Counted from the first letter of the stretch, positions 37,901 to 50,960 are shown. The stretch: 64,000 nucleotides of DNA from Sepioteuthis lessoniana (GCA_963585895.1 OY757904.1:161032742-161096741), one strand, 5' to 3'. Translations and numbers: made by a program. The notes: generated by a model not told the origin, from the sequence alone.

Positions 37901-38800
37901 GTTTCCATCGGTGATACAAGCATTGAAACTTTGTTACAGTTTCCATAGGAGATACAAGCATTGAAACTTTGATACAGTTTCCATAGGAGATACAAGCATT
38001 GAAACTTTGATACAGTTTCCATAGGAGATACAAGCATTGAAACTTTAATACAGTTTCCATCGGTGATACAAGCATTGAAACTTTGAAACAGTTTCCATAG
38101 GAGATACAAACATTGAAACTTTGATACAGTTTCCATAGGAGATACAAACATTGAAACTTTGATACAGTTTCCATAGGAGATACAAGCATTGAAATTTTGA
38201 TACAGTTTCCATAGGAGATACAAACATTGAAACTTTGATACAGTTTCCATAGGAGATACAAACATTGAAACTTTGATACAGTTTCCATAGGAGATACAAG
38301 CATTGAAATTTTGATACAGTTTACATAGGAGATACAAACATTGAAACTTTGATACAGTTTCCATGGGAGATACAAGCATTGAAACTTTGAAACAGTTTCC
38401 ATAGGGGATACAAACATTGAAACTTTGAAACAGTTTCCATTGGAGATACAAACATTGAAACTTTGATACAGTTTCCATAGGAGATACAAGCATTGAAATT
38501 TTGATACAGTTTCCATGGGAGATACAAACATTGAAACTTTGATACAGTTTCCATAGGAGATACAAACATTGAAACTTTGATACAGTTTCCATGGGAGATA
38601 CATTGAAACTTTAATACAGTTTCCATAGGAGATACATTGAAACTTTCATACAGTTTCCATCGGTGATACAAGCATTGAAACTTTGATACAGTTTCCATAG
38701 GAGATACAAACATTGAAACTTTGATACAGTTTCCATGGGAGATACAAGCATTGAAACTTTGAAACAGTTTTCATAGGAGATACAAACATTGAAACTTTGA
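32000..38800. repeat. segmental duplication within the array, offset 4,093 bp
   Basis: The block at about 32.0-34.7 kb recurs at about 36.1-38.8 kb. The rare word GGAGATACTAGC marks it at 32,271 and 36,364, and matching block ends fall at 32,512/36,605, 33,298/37,391 and 34,621/38,713 (4,092-4,093 bp). Single-base differences are sparse. Confidence 0.8.
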
Positions 38801-39359
38801 AACAGTTTCCATAGGAGATACAAACATTGAAACTTTGATACAGTTTCCATAGGAGATACAAACATTGAAACTTTGATACAGTTTCCATAGGAGATACAAA
38901 CATTGAAACTTTGATACAGTTTCCATAGGAGATACAAACATTGAAACTTTGATACAGTTTCCATAGGAGATACAAACATTGAAACTTTGATACAGTTTCC
39001 ATAGGAGATACAAACATTGAAACATTGAAACAGTTTCCATAGGAGATACAAACATTGAAACTTTGAAACAGTTTCCATAGGAGATACAAGCATTGAAACT
39101 TTGATACAGTTTCCATAGGAGATACAAACATTGAAACTTTGATACAGTTTCCATAGGAGATACAAACATTGAAATTTTGATACAGTTTCCATAGGAGATA
39201 CAAACATTGAAACTTTGAAACAGTTTCCATAGGAGATACAAACATTGAAACTTTGAAACAGTTTCCATAGGAGATACAAGCATTGAAACTTTGATACAGT
39301 TTCCATTGGAGATACAAGCATTGAAACTTTGAAAAAGTTTCCATAGGAGATACAAGCAT

Positions 39360-42300
39360 TGAAACTTTGATACAGTTTCCATCGGTGATACAAACATTGA
39401 AACTTTGATACAGTATCCATAGGAAATACAAACATTGAAACTTTGATACAGTTTCCATCGGTGATACAAGCATTGAAACTTTGATACAGTTTCCATGGGA
39501 GATACAAGCATTGAAACTTTGATACAGTTTCCATAGGAGATACAAACATTGAAACTTTCATACAGTTTCCATCGGTGATACAAGCATTGAAACTTTGATA
39601 CAGTTTCCATCGGTGATACAAGCATTGAAACTTTGATACAGTTTCCATAGGAGATACAAGCATTGAAACTTTGATACAGTTTCCATTGGAGATACAAGCA
39701 TTGAAACGTTGAAATAGTTTCCATAGGAGATACAAGCATTGAAACTTTCATACAGTTTCCATCGGTGATACAAACATTTAAACTTTGATACAGTATCCAT
39801 AGGAAATACAAACATAGAAACTTTGATACAGTTTCCATGGGAGATACATTGAAACTTTGATACTGTTTCTATAGGAGATACATTGAAACTTTGATACAGT
39901 TTCCATCGGTGATACAAGCATTGAAACTTTGATACAGTTTCCATAGGATATACAAACATTGAAACTTTGAAACAGTTTCCATAGGAGATACAAACATTGA
40001 AACTTTGATACAGTTTCCACGGGAGATACATTGAAACTTTGATACAGTTTCCATAGGAGATACATTGAAACTTTGATACAGTTTCCATCGGTGATAAAAG
40101 CATTGAAACTTTGATAAGTTTCCATAGGAGATACAAACATTGAAACTTTGATACAGTTTCCATAGGAGATCCAAACATAGAAACTTTGATACAGTTTCCA
40201 TAGGAGATACAAACATTGAAACTTTGATACAGTTTCCATAGGAGATACAAGCATTGAAACTTTGATACAGTTTCCATAGGAGATACAAACATTGAAACTT
40301 TGATACAGTTTCCATGGGAGATACAAACATTGAAACTTTGATTCAGTTTCCATAGGAGATACAAACATTGAAACTTTGATACAGTTTCCATGGGAGGTAC
40401 ATTGAAACTTTGATACAGTTTCCATAGGAGATACATTGAAACTTTGATACAGTTTCCATCGGTGATACAAGCATTGAAACTTTGATACAGTTTACATCGG
40501 TGATACAAGCATTGAAACTTTGATACAGTTTCCATCGGTGATACAAGCATTGAAACTTTGATACGGTTTATATCGGTGATACAACATTGAAACTTTGATA
40601 CAGTTTCCATCGGTGATACAAGCATTAAAACTTTGAGACAGTTTCCATGGGAGATACAAACATTGAAACTTTGATACAGTTTCCATGGGAGATACAAGCA
40701 TTGAAACTTTGATACAGTTTCCATAGGAGATACAAACATTGAAACTTTGATTCAGTTTCCATAGGAGATACAAGCATTGAAACTTTGATAGAGTTTCCAT
40801 AGGAGATACAACCATTGAAACTTTGATACAGTTTCCATAGGAGATACAAACATCGAAACTTTGATACAGTTTCAGTAGGAGATACAAACATTGAAATTTT
40901 GATACAGTTTCCATAGGAGATAAAAACATTGAAACTTTGATACAATTTCCATAGGAGATACAAACATTGAAACTTTGATACAGTTTCCATAGGAGATACA
41001 AACATTGAAATTTGATACAGTTTCCACGGGAGATACATTGAAACTTTGATACAGTTTCCATAGGAGATACAAACATTGAAACTTTGATACAGTTTCCATA
41101 GGAGATACAAACATTGAAACTTTGAGACAGTTTCCATAGGAGATACAAGCATTGAAACTTTGATACAGTTTCCATAGGAGATACAAACATTGAAACTTTG
41201 ATACAGTTTCCATGGGAGGTACATTGAAACTTTGATACAGTTTCCATAGGAGATACATTGAAACTTTGATACAGTTTCCATCGGTGATACAAGCATTGAA
41301 ACTTTGATACAGTTTACATCGGTGATACAAGCATTGAAACTTTGATACAGTTTCCATCGGTGATACAAGCATTGAAACTTTGATACGGTTTATATCGGTG
41401 ATACAAACATTGAAACTTTGATACAGTTTCCATCGGTGATACAAACATTAAAACTTTGATATAGTTTCCATAGGAGATACAAACATCGAAACTTTGATAC
41501 AGTTTCCATAGGAGATACAAACATTGAAATTTTGATACAGTTTCCATAGGAGATACAAACATTGAAACTTTGATACAGTTTCCATAGGAGATACAAACAT
41601 TGAAACTTTGATACAGTTTCCATAGGAGATACAAACATTGAAATTTGATACAGTTTCCACGGGAGATACATTGAAACTTTGATACAGTTTCCATAGGAGA
41701 TACAAACATTAAAACTTTGATACAGTTTCCAGAGGAGATACAAACATTGAAACTTTGATACAGTTTCCATAGGAGATACAAGCATTGAAACTTTGATACA
41801 GTTTCCATCGGTGATACAAGCATTGAAATTTTTAAACCGTTTCCATAGGAGATACAAACATTGAACCTTTATACAGTTTCCATAGGAGATACAAACATTG
41901 AAACTTTGTACAGTTTCCATAGGAGATACAAACATTGAAATTTTGATACAGTTTCCACGGGAGATACATTGAAACTTTGATACAGTTTCCATGGAGATAC
42001 AAACATTGAAACTTTGATACAGTTTCCATAGGAGATACTAGCATTGAAACTTTGATACAGTTTCCATAGGAGATCCAAACATTGAAACTTTGATACAGTT
42101 TCCATAGGAGATACAAGCATTGAAACTTTGATACAGTTTCCATGGGAGATACAAGCATTGAAACTTTGATACAGTTTCCACAGGAGATACAAGCATTGAA
42201 ACTTTGAAACAGTTTCCATAGGAGATACAAATATTGAAACTTTGATACAGTTTCCATGGGAGATACAAGCATTGAAATTTTGATACAGTTTCCATTGGAG

Positions 42301-44400
42301 ATACAAACATTGAAACTTTAATACAGTTTCCATCGGTGATACAAGCATTGAAACTTTGATACAGTTTCCATAGGAGATACAAACATTGAAACTTTGATAC
42401 AGTTTCCATCGGTGATACAAGCATTGAAACTTTGATACAGTTTCCATAGGAGATACAAGCATTGAAACTTTAATACAGTTTCCATCGGTGATACAAACAT
42501 TGAAACTTTGAAACAGTTTCCATAGGAGATACAAACATTGAAACTTTGATAAAGTTTCCATAGGATATACAAACATTGAAACTTTGATACAGTTTCCATA
42601 GGAGATACAAGCATTGAAATTTTGATACAGTTTCCATAGGAGATACAAACATTGAGACTTTGATACAGTTTCCATAGGAGATACAAGCATTGAAATTTTG
42701 ATACAGTTTCCATAGGAGATACAAACATTGAAACTTTGATACAGTTTCCATCGGAGATACAAGCATTGAAACTTTGATACAGTTTCCATAGGAGATACAA
42801 ACATTGAATCTTTGATACAGTTTCCATGGGAGATACAAACATTGAAACTTTGATACAGTTTCCATAGGAGATACAAACATTGAAGCTTTGATACAGTTTC
42901 CATGGGAGATACATTGAAACTTTGATACAGTTTCCATAGGAGATACAAACATTGAAATTTTTATACAGTTTCCATAGGAGATACAAACATTGAAATTTTG
43001 ATACAGTTTCCACGGGAGATACATTGAAACTTTGATACAGTTTCCATAGGAGATACAAACATTGAAACTTTCATACAGTTTCCATAGGAGTTACAAGCAT
43101 TGAAACTTTGATGCAGTTTCCATCGGTGATACAAGCATTGAAACTTTGATACAGTTTCCATGGGAGATACAACCCTTGCAACTTTGATACAGTTTCCATG
43201 GAGATACAAACATTGAAACTTTGATACAGTTTCCATAGGAGATACAAGCATTGAAACTTTGATACAGTTTCCATAGGAGTTACAAGCATTGAAACTTTGA
43301 TGCAGTTTCCATCGGTGATACAAGCATTGAAACTTTGATACAGTTTCCATGGGAGATACAACCCTTGAAACTTTGATACAGTTTCCATGGAGATACAAAC
43401 ATTGAAACTTTGATACAGTTTCCATAGGAGATACAAGCATTGAAACTTTGATACAGTTTCCATAGGAGATACAAGCATTGAAACTTTTATACAGTTTCCA
43501 TAGGAGATACAAGCATTGAAACTTTGATACAGTTTCCATAGGAGATACAAACATTGAAACTTTGATACAGTTTCCATCGGTGATACAAGCATTGAAACTT
43601 TGTTACAGTTTCCATAGGAGATACAAGCATTGAAACTTTGATACAGTTTCCATAGGAGATACAAGCATTGAAACTTTGATACAGTTTCCATAGGAGATAC
43701 AAGCATTGAAACTTTAATACAGTTTCCATCGGTGATACAAGCATTGAAACTTTGAAACAGTTTCCATAGGAGATACAAACATTGAAACTTTGATACAGTT
43801 TCCATAGGAGATACAAACATTGAAACTTTGATACAGTTTCCATAGGAGATACAAGCATTGAAATTTTGATACAGTTTCCATAGGAGATACAAACATTGAA
43901 ACTTTGATACAGTTTCCATAGGAGATACAAACATTGAATCTTTGATACAGTTTCCATAGGAGATACAAGCATTGAAATTTTGATACAGTTTACATAGGAG
44001 ATACAAACATTGAAACTTTGATACAGTTTCCATGGGAGATACAAGCATTGAAACTTTGAAACAGTTTCCATAGGGGATACAAACATTGAAACTTTGAAAC
44101 AGTTTCCATTGGAGATACAAACATTGAAACTTTGATACAGTTTCCATAGGAGATACAAGCATTGAAATTTTGATACAGTTTCCATGGGAGATACAAACAT
44201 TGAAACTTTGATACAGTTTCCATAGGAGATACAAACATTGAAACTTTGATACAGTTTCCATGGGAGATACATTGAAACTTTAATACAGTTTCCATAGGAG
44301 ATACATTGAAACTTTCATACAGTTTCCATCGGTGATACAAGCATTGAAACTTTGATACAGTTTCCATAGGAGATACAAACATTGAAACTTTGATACAGTT
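39360..44400. repeat. segmental duplication within the array, offset about 9,761 bp
   Basis: About 5 kb (29.6-34.6 kb) recurs at 39.36-44.4 kb. GGTTTATATCGGTGATAC at 30,804 reappears at 40,565, and GGAGATACTAGC at 32,271 reappears at 42,031. It therefore contains a third copy of the 32.0-34.7 kb block. It was made after the A unit and the 4,233-bp step, because it carries their junctions. Confidence 0.8.
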
Positions 44401-45129
44401 TCCATGGGAGATACAAGCATTGAAACTTTGAAACAGTTTTCATAGGAGATACAAACATTGAAACTTTGAAACAGTTTCCATAGGAGATACAAACATTGAA
44501 ACTTTGATACAGTTTCCATAGGAGATACAAACATTGAAACTTTGATACAGTTTCCATAGGAGATACAAACATTGAAACTTTGATACAGTTTCCATAGGAG
44601 ATACAAACATTGAAACTTTGATACAGTTTCCATAGGAGATACAAACATTGAAACTTTGATACAGTTTCCATAGGAGATACAAACATTGAAACATTGAAAC
44701 AGTTTCCATAGGAGATACAAACATTGAAACTTTGAAACAGTTTCCATAGGAGATACAAGCATTGAAACTTTGATACAGTTTCCATAGGAGATACAAACAT
44801 TGAAACTTTGATACAGTTTCCATAGGAGATACAAACATTGAAACTTTGATACAGTTTCCATAGGAGATACAAACATTGAAACTTTGATACAGTTTCCATA
44901 GGAGATACAAACATTGAAATTTTGATACAGTTTCCATAGGAGATACAAACATTGAAACTTTGAAACAGTTTCCATAGGAGATACAAACATTGAAACTTTG
45001 AAACAGTTTCCATAGGAGATACAAACATTGAAACATTGAAAGTTTCCATAGGAGATACAAATATTGAAACTTTGATACAGTTTCCATAGGAGATACAAAC
45101 ATTGAAACTTTGATACAGTTTCCATAGGA

Positions 45130-46515
45130 GATACAAGCTTTGAAATTTCGATACAGTTTCCATAGGAGATACAAACATTGGAACTTTGATACAGTTTCCA
45201 TGGGAGATACAAACATTGAAACTTTGAAACAGTTTCCATAGGAGATACAAACACTGAAACTTTGATACAGTTTCCATAGGAGATACAAGCATTGAAACTT
45301 TGATACAGTTTCCATAGGAGATACAAACATTGAAATTTTGATACAGTTTCCATAGGAGATACAAACATTGAAACTTTGAAACAGTTTCCATAGGAGATAC
45401 AAACATTGAAACTTTGAAACAGTTTCCATAAGAGATACAAACATTTAAACATTGAAACAGTTTCCATAGGAGATACCAACATTGAAACTTTGATACAGTT
45501 TCCATAGGAGATACAAGCATTGAAATTTTGATAAAGTTTCCATAGGAGATACAAGCATTGAAACTTTGATACAGTTTCCCTCGGTGATACAAGCATTGAA
45601 ATTTTTAAACCGTTTCCATAGGAGATACAAACATTGAACCTTTATACAGTTTCCATAGGAGATACAAACATTGAAACTTTGATACAGTTTCCATAGGAGA
45701 TACAAACATTGAAACTTTGATACAGTTTCCATAGGAGATACAAACATTGAAACTTTGATACAGTTTCCATAGGAGATACAAACATTGAAACATTGAAACA
45801 GTTTCCATAGGAGATACAAACATTGAAACTTTGAAACAGTTTCCATAGGAGATACAAGCATTGAAACTTTGATACAGTTTCCATAGGAGATACAAACATT
45901 GAAACTTTGATACAGTTTCCATAGGAGATACAAACATTGAAACTTTGATACAGTTTCCATAGGAGATACAAACATTGAAACTTTGATACAGTTTCCATAG
46001 GAGATACAAGCTTTGAAATTTCGATACAGTTTCCATAGGAGATACAAACATTGGAACTTTGATACAGTTTCCATGGGAGATACAAACATTGAAACTTTGA
46101 AACAGTTTCCATAGGAGATACAAACACTGAAACTTTGATACAGTTTCCATAGGAGATACATGCATTGAAACTTTGATACAGTTTCCATAGGAGATACAAA
46201 CATTGAAATTTTGATACAGTTTCCATAGGAGATACAAACATTGAAACTTTGAAACAGTTTCCATAGGAGATACAAACATTGAAACTTTGAAACAGTTTCC
46301 ATAAGAGATACAAACATTTAAACATTGAAACAGTTTCCATAGGAGATACAAACATTGAAACTTTGATACAGTTTCCATAGGAGATACAAGCATTGAAATT
46401 TTGATAAAGTTTCCATAGGAGATACAAGCATTGAAACTTTGATACAGTTTCCCTCGGTGATACATGCATTGAAATTTTTAAACCGTTTCCATAGGAGATA
46501 CAAACATTGAACCTT
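45130..46515. repeat. local 873-bp tandem duplication at the right side of the array
   Basis: The unusual word CAAGCTTTGAAATTTCG at 45,134 recurs at 46,007. The flanking marks (a GGAACTTTG variant, a CACTGAAAC variant, and CCCTCGGTGATAC) follow in the same order. 873 bp is one base short of 23 monomers. Confidence 0.8.
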
Positions 46516-48719
46516 TATACAGTTTCAATAGGAGATACAAACATTGAAACTTTGATACAGTTTCCATAGGAGATACAAGCATTGAAATTTTGATACAGTT
46601 TCCATAGGAGATACAAACATTGAAACTTTGAAACAGTTTCCATAGGAGATACAAACATTGAAACTTTGATACAGTTTCCATAGGAGATACAAACATTGAA
46701 ACTTTGATACAGTTTCCATAGGAGATACAAACATTGAAACTTTGATACAGTTTCCATAGGAGATACAAACATTGAAACTTTGATACAGTTTCCATAGGAG
46801 ATACAAACATTGAAACTTTGATACAGTTTCCTTAGGAGATACAAACATTGAAACTTTGATACAGTTTCCATAGGAGATACAAACACTGAAACTTTGAAAC
46901 AGTTTCCATAGGAGATACAAACATTGAAACTTTGAAACAGTTTCCATAGGAGATACAAGCATTGAAACTTTGATACAGTTTCCATAGGAGATACAAACAT
47001 TGAAACTTTGATACAGTTTCCATAGGAGATACAAACATTGAAACATTGATACAGTTTCCATAGGAGATACAAGCATTGAAACTTTGATACAGTTTCCATA
47101 GGAGATACAAACATTGAAATTTTGATACAGTTTCCATAGGAGATACAAACATTGAAACTTTGAAACAGTTTCCATAGGAGATACAAACATTGAAACTTTG
47201 AAACAGTTTCCATAGGAGATACAAACATTGAAACATTGAAAGTTTCCATAGGAGATACAAATATTGAAACTTTGAAACAGTTTCCATAGGAGATACAAGC
47301 ATTGAAACTTTGATACAGTTTCCATAGGAGATACAAACATTGAAACTTTGATACAGTTTCCATAGGAGATACAAGCATTGAAATTTTGATACAGTTTCCA
47401 TAGGAGATACAAGCATTGAAACTTTGATACAGTTTCTATCGGTGATACAAGCATTGAAATTTTTAAACCGTTTCCATAGGAGATACAAACATTGAAACTT
47501 TGATACAGTTTCCATAGGAGATACAAACATTGAAACTTTGATACAGTTTCCATAGGAGATACAAGCATTGAAATTTTGATACAGTTTCCATAGGAGATAC
47601 AAACATTGAAACTTTGATACAGTTTCCATGGGAGATACAAGCATTGAAACTTTGAAACAGTTTTCATAGGAGATACAAACATTGAAACTTTGATACAGTT
47701 TCCATAGGAGATACAAGCATTGAAACTTTGAAACAGTTTTCATAGGAGATACAAACATTGAAACTTTGATACAGTTTCCATAGGAGATACAAACATTGAA
47801 ACTTTGATACAGTTTCCATTGGAGATACAAACATTGAAACTTTGATACAGTTTCCATAGGAGATACAAACATTGAAATTTTGATGCAGTTTCCATAGGAG
47901 ATACAAACATTGAAACTTTGATACAGTTTCCATATGAGGTACAAACATTGAAATTTTGATACAGTTTCCATAGGAGATACAAACATTGAAACTTTGAAAC
48001 AGTTACCATAGGAGATACAAGCATTGAAACTTTGATACAGTTTCCATAGGAGATACAAACATTGAAACTTTGATACAGTTTCCATAGGAGATACAAACAT
48101 TGAAACTTTGATACAGTTTCCATAGGAGATACAAACATTGAAACTTTGATACAGTTTCCATAGGAGATACAAACATTGAAACTTTGATACAGTTTCCATA
48201 GGAGATACAAGCATTGAAATTTTGAAACAGTTTCCATAGGAGATACAAACATTGAAACTTTGATACAGTTTCCATAGGAGATACAAGCATTGAAACTTTG
48301 ATACAGTTTCCATAGGAGATACAAACATTGAAACTTTCATACAGTTTCCATAGGAGATACAAACATTGAAACTTTGATAGAGTTTCCATAGGAGATACAA
48401 ACATTGAAACTTTGAAACAGTTTCCATAGGAGATACAAGCATTGAAACTTTGATACAGTTTCCATAGGAGATACAAACATTGAAACTTTGATACAGTTTC
48501 CATAGGAGATACAAACATTGAAATTTTGATACAGTTTCCATAGGAGATACAAACATTGAAACTTTGATACAGTTTCCATAGGAGATACAAACATTGAAAC
48601 TTTGATACAGTTTCCATAGGAGATACAAACATTGAAATTTTGATACACTTTCCATAGGAGATACAAACATTGAAACTTTGAAACAGTTTCCATAGGAGAT
48701 ACAAACATTTAAACTTTGA

Positions 48720-49200
48720 CAATTTTATGGCAATTTTAAACTGCGTCTCATGGCAGCTGAAGCTGCATGCAAAATTCAGTAAATGGATGGAAATGAAACA
48801 ATATCAGACTATAAAGCCTAAAACTTGTTAAAGCTTTTTCAGAATTGTGACTTGTTATTTGAAATAAAGCCCTGAAGTAGACAGCAATCAGCTGCCAAAT
48901 CTGATGCTTTAAAACGAAAATTGTTGGGGAAACCAATTATTATAACACAGAATCCATCAAAATAGTTATGTAAAGCATTACATGCAAAACAAAGTTCTCG
49001 AGAGATCCTTCAATAAACCCTCTATTTTTCAATAAATATATAATAAGAGAAAATACTTTTAATAAACTCTAATATATCTAGTTGAGAGCTTCTATGTGTT
49101 TAATTGTAAAATTGTAATTTCTTTAATTATTTGCACTCTTGAATCGTGCCAAAAAACTAGAATTGAAATTGGATGAAATGTAAAAAAATGGCGACGGTCT
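48720..49200. other. unannotated right flank of the array
   Basis: Unique-looking AT-rich sequence. No LINE or M words adjoin the array here, unlike on the left side. The 62-codon minus frame at 48,748-48,936 has no recognisable domain. Confidence 0.5.
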
Positions 49201-49204
49201 ATAT

Positions 49205-49335
49205 AAGCCACAGTATGGAAGCCCACTTAGTATAACGGTTATCATCATAAGAGCTGGAATCGGAGACCCGAGTTCAAGTCTTGGACGTAGCTGCGTTTCA
49301 TTTCGCGCTTATGACCTTGGGAAAATTGTAATTCC
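49205..49335 (+). mobile_element. tRNA-derived SINE, family S1, head
   Basis: Box A TTAGTATAACGGTTATC and box B CCCGAGTTCAAGTC are followed by S1 body words (CGCTTATGACCTTGGGAAAA). The 3' half is missing. Confidence 0.65.
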
Positions 49336-49359
49336 ATCTTTTCTCTAAAAGTTTTATTT

Positions 49360-49640
49360 TCACACAGTTAAATGGTTTCAAGTATTGCTATCTCCCACTA
49401 ATAGTTCTATTGGCAACTGTCAAATGGTTTCCATAATAATAAATGATTAAACAATTCTATTTGACTCATCGATGACACCCTGACACATACTACCACTCCG
49501 AGGGAGAGTGGATCTGGGAGTAAGGGCAATGAAAAGGTACTTCACATTCCCCAAAGAGCCTCACCATCAGTGTGTTTAGCGTCATTACCGGACATTCATT
49601 GGTGATGTAGTCAACATATTCTACCGCGCCCACGACTGTA
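49360..49640 (+). mobile_element. M-family composite repeat
   Basis: Two tandem-type middle units (CACACAGTTAAATGG, CAACTGTCAAATGG) precede the end block (ACTACCACTCCGAGGG, GTGGATCTGGGAGTAAGG, GAGCCTCACCATCAG). The terminal motif is absent. Confidence 0.65.
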
Positions 49641-50098
49641 CTGGATATTTGTAAGGTATCATCATTCTGATATCTGCTTTGTACATACAAATGCATAATA
49701 TAAATAAAAATCCTAAATGAAAAAAACTTTATTGTAAAAAAAAGTTATTCTTAAGAATTTTGGAGAAATCATACTAAATTTGATATTCTTTGCTTTTCAA
49801 GCTAAAATATTTTTTTAAATCTCTTTAATTTTGTGGTCGGTATTTGCTTCGCTTTTAACCTCTTCCAACACAAAATTCCCATTTTAACTGTTTCTGTTTT
49901 CACCTACGCATCTCTTCCCAGCTTTTTAAGCTGTAAAAATCAAAATAAAACTAAAAATGGCCACCAACTGCTTCCGCCCAATTTCCCGCGTTTTCCTACC
50001 TTTTATGGCGACCAGCTCCAGTCAACACCCGAATTAGAATTCGTGACAAATGAAGCAGTTCTCTTGTCTACTATCGCCCACATTCAACTTTCAAACAG

Positions 50099-50151
<53 letters not shown>

Positions 50152-50614
50152 ATTTTTTAACAAATAGGTACACCATTTTCATTGCCAGTCATTTTTTTTT
50201 ATGAGAATGCTGTCCGAGTTGCAAATTTCCTGTTATGTTGCCTCCTTTCTCGACGGCTTGAAAATCCGTTCATCGAGGTTACATTTTCATGTTAGTTTTA
50301 TGTGCAATTTGTTTTCGTACTTGAATGTTCAGTCGCCGCCTCACCGGCTCCACAAAGTCAGGTGAAAAGATTACCGGAATTATTTTTAGATAACTACTTG
50401 TCAATCGCGCGTTTGTGGGCGAGCATTTTTTTTTTTTTGTGATCACAAAATTGATTTTATTCGGTAGACTCTGTACAAGAGAAAGTAAAGTTTAGTTGCT
50501 AATCCAAAACAGCAAATCTTTTCTGTGCAATTCGTGAATTGATATTTCTTTTAATGTCACTCCCTTCTTTTTAGGTAACTCATATCCCTTCTCTGATGGC
50601 ATTTCAAGTAATGG
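49641..50614. other. unannotated, with a (CT)n microsatellite
   Basis: A run of about 23 CT units lies at 50,100-50,147. The 123-codon plus frame at 49,833-50,204 crosses this run and has no recognisable domain. No gene is supported. Confidence 0.5.
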
Positions 50615-50960
50615 ATATAATATATGCTGGTACTATTTACCAACCCCTCCGCTCGGGCAGGATATGAAACAAGGTCAATTTTTAAGCGGAGTTTAACAGG
50701 TTTGAATTCAGAGTTTTCCTTCTCCTAGACTAGTTGCCTCAACAAGGCTGAAGAACCTAGTCCGTCCTACTATTTACCCATAGCTGGAGGGAGAATAAGG
50801 GGGTTCATACCTTTCCCAAGGGTATTTGCCCGAAAGTGAACGTAATAGCGCGACTGGAGTACGAACTCGCGTACTACGATTCTGCAGTTCATCGCTTTAA
50901 CCATTACACCACGAGGACACCACTTTACACCACGAGGACACCATATAATATATGCTGGTA
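50615..50960 (-). mobile_element. full-length S1 SINE with perfect 18-bp target duplication
   Basis: Body 50,633-50,942 on the minus strand. It is flanked on both sides by ATATAATATATGCTGGTA (50,615-50,632 and 50,943-50,960). The head has box A CGTGGTGTAATGGTTAAAG and a box B-like GCGAGTTCGTACTCC. The body contains TTCGGGCAAATACCC, GGAAAACTCTGAATTC and a GGAGGGGTTGGTAAATA end. The first 20 or so bases of the head are present twice in tandem (CCACGAGGACACC at about 50,909 and 50,930). Long perfect duplications indicate LINE-mediated insertion and a young age. Confidence 0.9.

Larger units (their letters stand above)
21748..48719. repeat. 27-kb satellite/minisatellite array, 38-bp monomer
   Basis: Roughly 700 head-to-tail copies of a 38-bp unit, all in one orientation, with no foreign insertion seen. 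A canonical unit is 48,569-48,606, with core words AGTTTCCATAGGAGATAC and CATTGAAACTTTGATAC. Variation concentrates at a few sites: TAGGAG, TGGGAG, TTGGAG or TCGGTG after CCA; AAACATTG or AAGCATTG; TTTGATAC, TTTCATAC or TTTGAAAC. A common short form loses four bases (GATACATTGAAAC). The minus strand of the canonical unit has no stop codon, which explains overlapping open frames of up to 924 codons here (35,818-38,592). I do not annotate those as genes. The unit is AT-rich and contains the dyad GAAACT-7 bp-AGTTTC. Function is unknown. Confidence 0.97.

Noticed and set aside
21748-48719. A CRISPR-like array
   Set aside because: There are no unique spacers between repeats. The whole unit repeats, and the setting is an animal genome.
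21543-48722. Dozens of long minus-strand open frames (up to 924 codons) as a giant repeat-protein gene family
   Set aside because: They overlap one another in all three frames, follow from a stop-free 38-bp unit, lack splice or promoter context, and at the left edge run into LINE debris.
49833-50204. A 123-codon plus frame ending in a Ser/Leu run
   Set aside because: The run is a CT microsatellite and the rest shows no domain or conserved context.
50770-50942. A genuine tRNA gene (A and B boxes present)
   Set aside because: The boxes belong to the head of a SINE with a non-tRNA body and target-site duplications. The tRNA fold is not preserved.
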